NCBI RefSeq assembly: GCF_007625075.1
Contig: NZ_QMIE01000003.1
Location: forward strand, 291,326 to 355,325
Origin: Oceanidesulfovibrio indonesiensis
GTDB lineage: Bacteria > Desulfobacterota > Desulfovibrionia > Desulfovibrionales > Desulfovibrionaceae
DNA: 64,000 nucleotides
Reading direction: 5' to 3'
Shown in pieces: positions 57,363 through 64,000 of this stretch (positions are counted from its first letter, which is position 1; each line of letters starts with the position of its first letter). Under the pieces are notes generated by a model. That model did no database searches. It saw only the letters and a program-made list of their open reading frames with translations, and was not told the origin of the DNA. Both the position numbers and the translations under genes were made by a program.

Positions 57363-57407
57363 CAAGGGAGCAGTGCTCACTTGTGGGGTCTGGGGGCAGC
57401 GCCCCAG
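57363..57407 (+). repeat. Dispersed hairpin repeat, copy R7
   Basis: CAAGGGAGC-agt-GCTCACTTG at 57363-57383 (one mismatch), then CTGGGG-gcagcg-CCCCAG at 57390-57407. It ends 6 bp from the SxtJ stop. Confidence 0.7.
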
Positions 57408-57413
57408 CAAAAC

Positions 57414-57809
57414 TCAAAACATCTTATCCAGGTCTTCGGGGCCGAGGGTCTTGCTGACTGTGCGAAACACGGAGTTCGACCCCTTCTTCCAGACCTTTTT
57501 CTGCATGGGGTCCTTGCCCATGGCGGCGCGCACGAGCGCCACCGGCGTGACCATGGAAAAAAATACGATGCTCAGTATCACCTTGGACATGATCGTGCCC
57601 AGAAACTCGGAAAGTCCCAGCCACAGCGCGGCGAAGGGCTTGAGCAGCGTGGGCTTGATCATGAGAATGATGACCACGACGAAGAGCGCCGGCACGAGGC
57701 CGCGGACATCGAACAGGTGGATCGCAAGCAGCAACAGAAGCACCAGCGCAAGGCCGGAGTTCAGGCACGCCGTCTTGTCGTGGCGGAAGTGGAACATCTC
57801 GAAAGCCAT
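57414..57809 (-). CDS. SxtJ family membrane protein
   Basis: The 131-residue protein has two or three membrane helices: GLALVLLLLLAIHLFDVRGLVPALFVVVIILMI (residues about 18-50) and a helix around SKVILSIVFFSMVTPVALVRA. A basic, polar C-terminus follows (MGKDPMQKKVWKKGSNSVF), where KKGSxS/W-type segments are typical of SxtJ proteins. SxtJ was named from a saxitoxin cluster but is widespread and of unknown function. It is 108 bp upstream of the DUF5989 gene in the reading direction, across R7. Confidence 0.85.
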   Translation of the reverse strand: MAFEMFHFRHDKTACLNSGLALVLLLLLAIHLFDVRGLVPALFVVVIILMIKPTLLKPFAALWLGLSEFLGTIMSKVILSIVFFSMVTPVALVRAAMGKDPMQKKVWKKGSNSVFRTVSKTLGPEDLDKMF

Positions 57810-57836
57810 GTTCGATGACCTCTTGCCGGGAGCTGA

Positions 57837-59270
57837 TCAGCCGCCCAGCTTGTCCTTGAGTATCTGGTTCACCAGGCCGGGGTTGGCCTGGCCTTTGGTG
57901 GCGCGCATGACCTGGCCGACAAAGAAGCCGAGCAGCTTGGTCTTGCCTCCCCTGTAGGCTTCCACCTCGTCAGGATTGGCGGCGAGAATCTCGTCCACCT
58001 GGGTTTCCAGGGCCGAAGAGTCGGAAATCTGCACCAGGCCCTTTTCCTCCACGTAGCTCCTGGGGCTGCCGCCTTTGGCGAAGAGATCCGGGAAAATGTC
58101 CTTGCCGATCTTGCCGCTGATGACGCCCTCCTCCACGAGGGAAACGAGCTCGGCGAGCTGGGCCGGCCGCATGGCGGCCTCGGACGCGCGGATGTGGGCC
58201 TGATTGAGCTCGCGCAGGAACTCGCCCATCATCCAGTTGCCCACCTTCCTGGGCGTACCGGAGAGCCTGGCTGCTTCCTCGAAATACTCCGCAAGTTCAC
58301 GTTCCGAGGTGAGCAGGTCGGCGTCGCGCTCTGGCAGGTCGTACTCAGCGATGAAACGATTGCGTCGCGCCTCGGGCAGTTCGGGCAACTCCTCCCTGCA
58401 GCGTTCGATCCACGCCTCGTCGAGCATCACGGGGATGAGGTCCGGGTCCGGGAAGTAACGGTAGTCGTGCGCTTCCTCCTTGCCTCGCATGGACACGGTG
58501 ACGTTCCTGGCCGCATCGTAGAGCCGGGTTTCCTGGATGACGGCCTCGCCGTCCTCCACAAGGTCCTGCTGGCGCATGATCTCGTGCTCTATGGCGCGCT
58601 GCACGTGTCGGAAGGAGTTGAGGTTCTTCAGCTCGGCGCGGGTGCCGAACTCCTCCTGTCCCCTGGGCCGGATGGAGACGTTGGCATCGCAACGGAAGGA
58701 GCCTTCTTCCATGTTGCCGTCGCAGATGCCGAGGTACATCAGGATGGAGCGCAGGCTTTTCAGGTAGGCCACGGCCTCTTCTGCGCTGCGGATGTCCGGT
58801 TCGCTGACGATCTCCAGCAGCGGCGTTCCCGTGCGGTTCAGATCCACATAGCTCACGTTCTCACCCGGCGAGTGGATGGACTTGCCGGCGTCTTCTTCCA
58901 TGTGGATGCGCGTGATGCCGACGGTCTTGTCGCCGTCCTCGAGGTGCACGGTGAGCGTGCCGTGCTCGGCAATGGGCTCCTCGTACTGGGAAATCTGGTA
59001 GGCCTTGGGCAGGTCCGGATAGAAATAATTCTTGCGCGCGAACACGGAGCGCCGGTTGAGTTCGCAATCCACGGCCAGGGCCATTTTCATGGCGTACTCC
59101 ACAGCGCGCCGGTTGAGCACCGGGAGCACGCCGGGCATGCCGTTGCAAACCTCGCAGACGTTGGTGTTCGGCGCGTCGCCGAAGGTCGTGGGACAGGGAC
59201 AGAACAGCTTGGACTCGGTGAGGAGCTGGGCGTGTACTTCCAGCCCGATGACCGCTTCGTACTCAGCCAT
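57837..59270 (-). CDS. gatB: Aspartyl/glutamyl-tRNA amidotransferase subunit B
   Basis: The 477-residue GatB of the GatCAB complex converts mischarged Glu-tRNAGln or Asp-tRNAAsn. It starts [54 protein letters not shown] carries the zinc cysteines, and [50 protein letters not shown] and RCDANVSIR follow. A YqeY-type C-terminal domain ends in [26 protein letters not shown] promoter candidate is at 59393-59421. Confidence 0.96.
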   Translation of the reverse strand: MAEYEAVIGLEVHAQLLTESKLFCPCPTTFGDAPNTNVCEVCNGMPGVLPVLNRRAVEYAMKMALAVDCELNRRSVFARKNYFYPDLPKAYQISQYEEPIAEHGTLTVHLEDGDKTVGITRIHMEEDAGKSIHSPGENVSYVDLNRTGTPLLEIVSEPDIRSAEEAVAYLKSLRSILMYLGICDGNMEEGSFRCDANVSIRPRGQEEFGTRAELKNLNSFRHVQRAIEHEIMRQQDLVEDGEAVIQETRLYDAARNVTVSMRGKEEAHDYRYFPDPDLIPVMLDEAWIERCREELPELPEARRNRFIAEYDLPERDADLLTSERELAEYFEEAARLSGTPRKVGNWMMGEFLRELNQAHIRASEAAMRPAQLAELVSLVEEGVISGKIGKDIFPDLFAKGGSPRSYVEEKGLVQISDSSALETQVDEILAANPDEVEAYRGGKTKLLGFFVGQVMRATKGQANPGLVNQILKDKLGG

Positions 59271-59392
59271 GTTGCATGATCCAGTGGCCGGAGGCCCCGC
59301 AGCGGATGCCCCCGATGAAAATGTCTCAAGATATCGGCGCGGAGAAACGTCACATCACGCTGCCGATCATGGATACTCTATCACAAAAAAAT

Positions 59393-59421
59393 TCTCTACC
59401 CTGCCTTGCGCGGCGGGTCAA
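59393..59421 (-). promoter_or_regulatory. Candidate promoter for gatB
   Basis: Minus-strand TTGACC (59421-59416) and TAGAGA (59398-59393) are 17 bp apart. The -10 is poor. It lies about 120 bp upstream of gatB. Confidence 0.4.
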
Positions 59422-59449
59422 ACCGAATGAGGCTGAAGGCTTTTGCCAC

Positions 59450-59495
59450 TGAGGGACGCTGTCCCTCAGACTCCCAGCCAGGAGGCACGGGAAAC
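59450..59495 (+). repeat. Dispersed hairpin repeat, copy R8 (partly decayed)
   Basis: TGAGGGAC-gct-GTCCCTCA at 59450-59468, then the remnant CCAGGAGGCACGGG near 59478-59491 where other copies have CCAGGGAGC. It lies about 25 bp from the DUF89-like stop. Confidence 0.6.
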
Positions 59496-59517
59496 CATGT
59501 TCTCTTTGGCTGAATGT

Positions 59518-61275
59518 TTACAGATACTGAATCCCGGCATCGAAGTACTTGCCCACGCCGTACTCCCGGCGGCGGAAGAACCGTTCCGGGCTGGGGCCGA
59601 TGATCTGCATTTCCGGATGCCGGCGCTGCATCTCCATGGCGATCTTCATCTCCTTGGTGCAGCCGGTGGAGAAGGTCGCGTCCTTACCGGTCCAGACCGG
59701 CGGCACCTTGCGGTCCATGAGCTCGAAGCTCTTTTCCACGTCGGCCACGGACTGGAACCGCCAGACGTCGATGAGTCCGGAGCGCTGGACCCGCTCCCAC
59801 ATGTACATGAGGTCGTCGCCGTCCATGCCGTGTTCGAAATGCTCGGCCGGATTTATGATGTAGGCCCCTTCGAGCCGGAAACGCAGGTAGTCCACGAAGG
59901 TCCGCACCACCTCGATGGCGGTCTTGGTCTGGCCAGGGATGGAGCCGATGATGGCCGAGTAGAACATGACCTGTTTGCCGGCCTGCTTGGCCTCGCGCAT
60001 GGATTGGATTATCGAGTCCGCCATGTCGTTGAGGTCGGATTCCGTGAACTTGTGCAGAGCCGCTGGCTTGGGCTTGAAGTACAGCCGGAACTGGCCGTTC
60101 TCGTCGCGGTGGAAGCAGAGGAGGTCGCGAGTGAACTGGTGGCCGGTCTTGATGAGCCGGCGCACCTGGGGTTCGCCTTTGCCGATGATGAGGTCGGCCT
60201 CCTTCCAGGCGCGGGAGAACGTGACACTGACGCGGTACAGATTGAGCCGCTCGCGCGTTCCGTCCGTAATGACGAGGAATCTGTGTTCCCGCAGGGCGCG
60301 GAGCAGCTCGTTCTTGGATACGGAGTTTTCAGCCAGAACGTGCGCCGGTTCGAGCGCCTGCGCCAGTCGCGGATCGCATTCGAGATCCCAGAGGGTGGGG
60401 GTCTGGAAGTAGAACCCGTTTTTGAGCGCGAGAATTACCTGATGGCCCTGGCGCAGAAGCGACTGGATGACCTGCACGTCGAACAGGATGCCGCCCGACG
60501 AGTTGGGGATGTAGAGTATTTTCTTGGATTGCTGCCCCGGCCCAAGGGCGAGGGCCAGGTTCTCCTGGTTGTCCGCATCGTTGCAAGCCTGGGCAAGCCC
60601 GGTCGCGATGGACTCAGTATCCGGCAGAGATCTCTCGTGCCAGAGATCGGCCCAGGAGGAGAGCGCGAAGAGCCGCAACATTTCGATGCGGTCCAGCTCC
60701 CAGCGCAGGTCACCAATACGGCGGCAGGCCATGGCCTCTTCCGGGCAGTGGTGCAGGGCGTTGTCCAGGGCGTTGGACTCCATGAACCGGGCAACGCGCT
60801 CGTTGTAGCGTATCTTCAGGTCGCGATACGGATCGTCGATGCCGCTCTGGGTGAGGAATATTCCGGACAGGCGCTTGGTGAGCCGCGACGGGATGAGGAT
60901 GTGGTGCTCTACGGCTTGCCGGAAGTGGTGCCTCGCGAAGGTAACGATCTTGCGCCGCGTATAGGTGTCTTTGATGTGTTGGTTCACGAGGCGGGCGAAC
61001 ACGCGCCACGCAGTCAGGTAGCCGCGAGTGAGATACTCGGACCTGCCCGTGTTGACGAGCTCTGCCAACAGCTCGTCGGTGCACGGCGCAAAAACCTGGT
61101 CCTCGTCCAGCACGACCATGAAGCGCAGCTGCTCCGGCGTGACGTTGTACAGCGGCGTGAGCAGGTAATCGAGGTTGTTCTCGTACAGGAAGTGCAGCAG
61201 CCATGCATCCAGATACGGGTCGCGGCCGTAGCGCAGCCCTGAGACGGATTCCACCGTCGGCAATTCATGAGACAT
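59518..61275 (-). CDS. DUF89/ARMT1-like protein of unknown function
   Basis: The 585-residue protein has a helical N-terminal region (1-245). A core (about 250-400) reads LYIPNSSGGILFDVQVIQSL, then ILALKNGFYFQTPTLWDLE and EADLIIGKGEP. These align by eye with the DUF89 blocks DNAGEIVFD, VK--P--ND-T--D and SDL-I-KG. In DUF89 proteins the D and N of DNAGE bind metal; here they read Asn258 and Ser259, so catalysis may be lost or changed. A C-terminal block has FYSAIIGSIPGQTKTAIEVV, VPPVWTGKDATFSTGCTKEMKIAMEM and GPSPERFFRRREYGVGKYFD. It is TGATG-coupled to nadK. Known DUF89 enzymes are metabolite-repair phosphatases or carboxyl methyltransferases. Confidence 0.55.
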   Translation of the reverse strand: MSHELPTVESVSGLRYGRDPYLDAWLLHFLYENNLDYLLTPLYNVTPEQLRFMVVLDEDQVFAPCTDELLAELVNTGRSEYLTRGYLTAWRVFARLVNQHIKDTYTRRKIVTFARHHFRQAVEHHILIPSRLTKRLSGIFLTQSGIDDPYRDLKIRYNERVARFMESNALDNALHHCPEEAMACRRIGDLRWELDRIEMLRLFALSSWADLWHERSLPDTESIATGLAQACNDADNQENLALALGPGQQSKKILYIPNSSGGILFDVQVIQSLLRQGHQVILALKNGFYFQTPTLWDLECDPRLAQALEPAHVLAENSVSKNELLRALREHRFLVITDGTRERLNLYRVSVTFSRAWKEADLIIGKGEPQVRRLIKTGHQFTRDLLCFHRDENGQFRLYFKPKPAALHKFTESDLNDMADSIIQSMREAKQAGKQVMFYSAIIGSIPGQTKTAIEVVRTFVDYLRFRLEGAYIINPAEHFEHGMDGDDLMYMWERVQRSGLIDVWRFQSVADVEKSFELMDRKVPPVWTGKDATFSTGCTKEMKIAMEMQRRHPEMQIIGPSPERFFRRREYGVGKYFDAGIQYL

Positions 61276-62249
61276 CAGTAATCTTCCGTCTGGCTGCAGC
61301 GTTTATTGGTGGATGCGGGATCCGCACCGCCCAGAAAGCCTTTCTCCACGAGGCGTTGCAGGTACGTTTCTTCGTACAGGCTGACGAAGGCGAGATCCTG
61401 CGACGCCCTGGTCACCACGATGCGGTCGCCCTCCTCCACCGGAAAGCCCTCCTGCCCGTCCAGCGTCAGGAACAGATCGGTGGTGGAAGGCCGCGGGACG
61501 ATGGTGACTGTGGATTCCGGCGGCAGGACCATGGGCGGGAAGCGGTTGAGGAACGCGCAGATGGCTGTAACCGTGATCGACTCCAGCTTGGGATGCACCA
61601 GCGGGCCGCCGGCAGAGACCGCGTAGCCCGTGGTGCCCTGCGGCGTGGAGACCATGATGCCGTCGGCGCGAACACAATCGAGCGAGAAGCCGTCGACGAT
61701 CACTTCGAGATTCGCCAGTCGGGCAAGGTCGCCGCGGTTGACCACCACATCGTTGACCACGCGGCCTGCGTAGATCGTCTCTTCGCCGTCATCTGCGGGG
61801 CGAAAGACCTCCACCTGGAGCGCCATCTGCGTATTGACGGCGTATTTTCCCGCTACCAGGGAACGGAGTCCGTCGCGCCATCTATCGGGGCACAGGTCTG
61901 TAAGGAAGCCGAGCTTGCCCAGGTTGAGCCCGATGAGCGGGATCCGGAAAACTTCTGGGTGTCGAGCCACGCTGAGCATGGTGCCGTCGCCGCCCAGCAC
62001 GATGATGCTGTCCGGTCCGGGTGCATCCCGCAGCGCCCGAGGCACCGGGCTTTCCGCTGCCGGCATCGCGTGCGGCGCGTTCTCCACGCAGCGGACGGCC
62101 ACGCCTTCGGATTCCAGAAACCTGCACACCTCATCGCCGAGCCGGCGGGCTTTTTCGTCCAGAGCCTTGGTCACTATGAGCGCCGCACGCACAGGTCGGG
62201 CAATCGTGTGCGCGGCATCGATTGTATTGTTTGGGTCGGATTGGGGCAT
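61275..62249 (-). CDS. nadK: NAD kinase
   Basis: The 324-residue enzyme makes NADP from NAD with ATP or polyphosphate. Motifs are IIVLGGDGTMLSVARHPEV (about residue 82) with the GGDG site, GLNLGKLGFLTDLCP and VRADGIMVSTPQGTTGYAVSAGGPLVHP (about 195). They are complete. About 15 extra residues precede the family start. The stop overlaps the DUF89-like start as TGATG, so the two are translated together. Confidence 0.94.
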   Translation of the reverse strand: MPQSDPNNTIDAAHTIARPVRAALIVTKALDEKARRLGDEVCRFLESEGVAVRCVENAPHAMPAAESPVPRALRDAPGPDSIIVLGGDGTMLSVARHPEVFRIPLIGLNLGKLGFLTDLCPDRWRDGLRSLVAGKYAVNTQMALQVEVFRPADDGEETIYAGRVVNDVVVNRGDLARLANLEVIVDGFSLDCVRADGIMVSTPQGTTGYAVSAGGPLVHPKLESITVTAICAFLNRFPPMVLPPESTVTIVPRPSTTDLFLTLDGQEGFPVEEGDRIVVTRASQDLAFVSLYEETYLQRLVEKGFLGGADPASTNKRCSQTEDY

Positions 62250-62314
62250 GGCCCTTTCCTAGACGAGAGCCGGGCGGGTTTCAAGCAACGAATGCAGCGG
62301 TATTTCGGATTCAT

Positions 62315-63694
62315 TCAATGTTCGAAACGAAACCCGCTCCGGAAGAGTTCCAGACAGCAATCCACCACGCGGGCATCGTATCGTGTGTCTTTATTTCCCC
62401 CTATTTCGTCCAGGGCGCGTTCCACGCCGAGAGCCGCACGGTAAGGCCGGTGGGATGACATGGCCTCCACCACGTCGGCCACCATGATGATGCGCGCTTC
62501 GAGAAGGATGTTCGTCCCCATCAGACCGTAGGGGTAGCCGGAGCCGTCGAGCCGCTCGTGGTGCTGGAGCACGATATCTGACACGGGCCACGGGAACGTG
62601 ACGTTCTTGAGGATATCGTGCCCCACCTCGGAATGCGTCTTCATCATCCCCATCTCGATCTGCGTGAGCATGGTCGGCTTGGAGAGGATTTCCGCAGGAA
62701 TATATATCTTTCCGATATCATGGAGCAAAGACGCCACGCGGATGCCCTCCACCTGCTCTTCGCCCAGATTCATGGCCTTTGCTATGGCGCCGGCCAGCAG
62801 GGCCACCCGCTGCTGGTGCCCTGCCGTGTAGGGATCGCGCTTCTCGGTGGTCAGGGTAAGCGCGCCCACGGTTTCTTCCAGGGTTCTGCGCAGGTCCTCC
62901 ACGCTCTGGTGCAGGGCGTTCTCCGCCCGGACGAACTCCGTCATGTCCCGCAGGACGAGCACCACGCCGTAGAGCCTGTTCTCCCCCCGATTGGAACTGA
63001 TTGTGGATGCCGAAACCTCCACCGGAACCTTGCGCCCTTCTGCCGAATGGAGTGTCCCGGTTTCCTTTCGGGAACCGTCCCCATTCGCAAGCACGTTCCC
63101 CACTATATCCCCGAGAGAGCAGCCGTTCTGCAACGCCTCGACGCTGGCGACATGATCCAGCGGTCGACCTATGGCTTCCTTGCTCGGATATCCCAGAAGC
63201 TTCTCGGCCATGGGGTTCATATAACGCACTTTGCCGCTACGGTCCGTGGAGATGACCGCATCGCCGATGGACCGCAGGGTTGTGGACAGCCAGCGCTCGT
63301 TCTCCAGCAGCCGCTCTTCCATCTTGTGCTTGTAGAGGGCCATATGGATGCACGTCTTGAGCTCGCGGTCCTCGAATGGTTTGATGATGTAGCCGAACGG
63401 CTCGGTGATCTGTGCGCGGTCGAGGGTTTCCTCGTCGGCATAGGCGGTGAGATAGATGACCGGCACGCGCTTCCGGTCGCGAATAACGGATGCTGCTTCG
63501 ATGCCGTCCATGTCGCCGGCGAGCATGATGTCCATGAGGATGATGTCCGGCTGCCGGAGATGGGCCTGCGCAACGGCGTCTTCGCCCGAGGCCACGGGCG
63601 GCAGAACCTCGTAGCCCATGAACTTGAGCCGGCGCTCGATATCCATGGAGACTATGGGTTCGTCTTCCACAATGAGGACTCTGGATCTGTCCAT
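62315..63694 (-). CDS. Response regulator with REC, PAS and HD-GYP domains
   Basis: The 459-residue protein starts at the ATG at 63694; the ATG at 63751 adds 19 odd residues and is less likely. The receiver (1-120) begins RVLIVEDEPIVSMDIERRL and holds the phospho-aspartate in DIILMDIMLAGDMDG, with Thr in LTAYADE and Lys in YIIKPFED. PAS runs from about 128 to 245. The HD-GYP part has LLHDIGKIYIPAEIL and LQHHERLDGSGYPYGL, so HD and GYP are intact and c-di-GMP hydrolysis is expected. No sensor kinase is adjacent; the kinase at 22427-25102 is an orphan too. Confidence 0.93.
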   Translation of the reverse strand: MDRSRVLIVEDEPIVSMDIERRLKFMGYEVLPPVASGEDAVAQAHLRQPDIILMDIMLAGDMDGIEAASVIRDRKRVPVIYLTAYADEETLDRAQITEPFGYIIKPFEDRELKTCIHMALYKHKMEERLLENERWLSTTLRSIGDAVISTDRSGKVRYMNPMAEKLLGYPSKEAIGRPLDHVASVEALQNGCSLGDIVGNVLANGDGSRKETGTLHSAEGRKVPVEVSASTISSNRGENRLYGVVLVLRDMTEFVRAENALHQSVEDLRRTLEETVGALTLTTEKRDPYTAGHQQRVALLAGAIAKAMNLGEEQVEGIRVASLLHDIGKIYIPAEILSKPTMLTQIEMGMMKTHSEVGHDILKNVTFPWPVSDIVLQHHERLDGSGYPYGLMGTNILLEARIIMVADVVEAMSSHRPYRAALGVERALDEIGGNKDTRYDARVVDCCLELFRSGFRFEH

Positions 63695-63851
63695 CACACC
63701 ATACCAACAACTCGTATGCGTTTTGGCGGCACCATGCCGGCTGACCCACACCTTTCCCCTGAAATGCCGTTGCCAGTGCGCTCTCCGTTCTGCCCGACAA
63801 CTATCTTGATATAGCCGAGCTCAAGGACTCTTTGTGTTGTATAGTTTTTTT

Positions 63852-63883
63852 TATAAAAAGCAACTTCTCGACTGCTTGTTGCT
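63852..63883 (-). terminator. Terminator of the epimerase gene
   Basis: Minus strand AGCAAC and GTTGCT arms enclose 13 bases and are followed by T5 (63859-63855). It lies just after the epimerase stop. Confidence 0.65.
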
Positions 63884-63895
63884 CCGTTTCGACGG

Positions 63896-64000
63896 TTAAC
63901 TCAGCAAATCCTCAAACGCTTGCCTGAGTTTGGGGAAGCGGAACGCATAGCCGCTTTCGAGCAGCCTGGCGGGCAGCGCACGCTGTCCGGAAAGGATGAG
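63896..64000 (-). CDS. TIGR01777-type NAD-dependent epimerase, C-terminal end
   Basis: This is only the last 34 residues: LILSGQRALPARLLESGYAF, then RFPKLRQAFEDLLS and a stop at 63898-63896. The pattern GQ-P-RLLE-GY-FRFP-L--A---LL is the usual C-terminus of the YfcH/TIGR01777 epimerases. The rest lies beyond the window. Confidence 0.75.
   Translation of the reverse strand, partial: LILSGQRALPARLLESGYAFRFPKLRQAFEDLLS

Noticed and set aside
59443-61242. A 599-residue plus-strand open frame
   Set aside because: It is antisense to the DUF89-like gene, which has recognisable blocks and a coupled start; high G+C sequence opens many frames.

Overview
The window reads as a chromosomal stretch of a GC-rich, anaerobic deltaproteobacterium (Desulfobacterota) of the Desulfovibrio/Oceanidesulfovibrio type. 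This rests on protein character and gene sets: a roughly 1000-residue NAD-dependent glutamate dehydrogenase, AMP-forming PaaK-type ligases, two U32-family proteins, LarC, QueH, a zinc-type ribosomal S18, and hairpin-rich intergenic repeats. It is inference from recall, not a database match. I saw no rRNA, tRNA, CRISPR array, prophage, insertion sequence or replication origin. About 53 protein genes fill most of the sequence. The only gene-free stretch over 300 bp is 15028-15344.

Layout. 1-7.7 kb (mostly +): the 3' end of a BPL_N-type gene, a cysteine-rich U32-like protein, tgt, a DUF255/thioredoxin-fold protein, a Trm112-like peptide (-), a PHP phosphoesterase and a U32 peptidase. 7.8-17.9 kb (mostly -): larC-yitT, a CBS-ACT protein (+), trmJ, a DUF456 membrane protein, phenylacetate-CoA ligase 1, then the classic rpsF-rpsR-rplI-dnaB block and alr. 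18-22.3 kb (+): glutamate dehydrogenase followed by an HPPD-like VOC protein. 22.4-31.7 kb (-): an orphan CHASE4-HAMP-PAS histidine kinase, an RND pump with its adaptor, a secreted protein and an MBL-fold hydrolase. 32-34.6 kb (+): an OmpA-domain coiled-coil protein and an M29 aminopeptidase. 34.7-39.4 kb (-): mutM-chaN, PaaK ligase 2 and trmI. 39.6-43.9 kb (+): a radical SAM protein, RNase E/G, queH and hemW. 44.1-62.2 kb (-): an AT-rich orphan gene, ftsY-tatD-glycosyltransferase, dnaX-ybaB-recR, ilvE, der, mtnA, a carbamoyltransferase/DUF5989/SxtJ cassette, gatB, and nadK translationally coupled to a DUF89-like protein. The end holds a REC-PAS-HD-GYP response regulator and the 3' end of a TIGR01777-type epimerase.

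How the genes fit together. Much of the window is information processing: tRNA modification (tgt, queH, trmJ, trmI, a Trm112-like protein), ribosome parts and assembly (rpsF, rpsR, rplI, der), replication and repair (dnaB, dnaX, recR, mutM), and RNA decay (RNase E/G). Mixed in are nitrogen and amino-acid metabolism (GDH, ilvE, alr, mtnA), envelope functions and signalling.

The most interesting items are: (1) a dispersed family of modular hairpin repeats, nearly always directly after the stop codon of a minus-strand gene; (2) a 585-residue protein with a degenerate DUF89/ARMT1-like core, coupled to NAD kinase by a TGATG junction; (3) a carbamoyltransferase/DUF5989/SxtJ cassette whose 49-residue member is easily missed; (4) a lone AT-rich membrane-anchored gene after ftsY; (5) a U32-like protein with a C-terminal CX3CX2CX2C cluster, coupled to a BPL_N-type gene.
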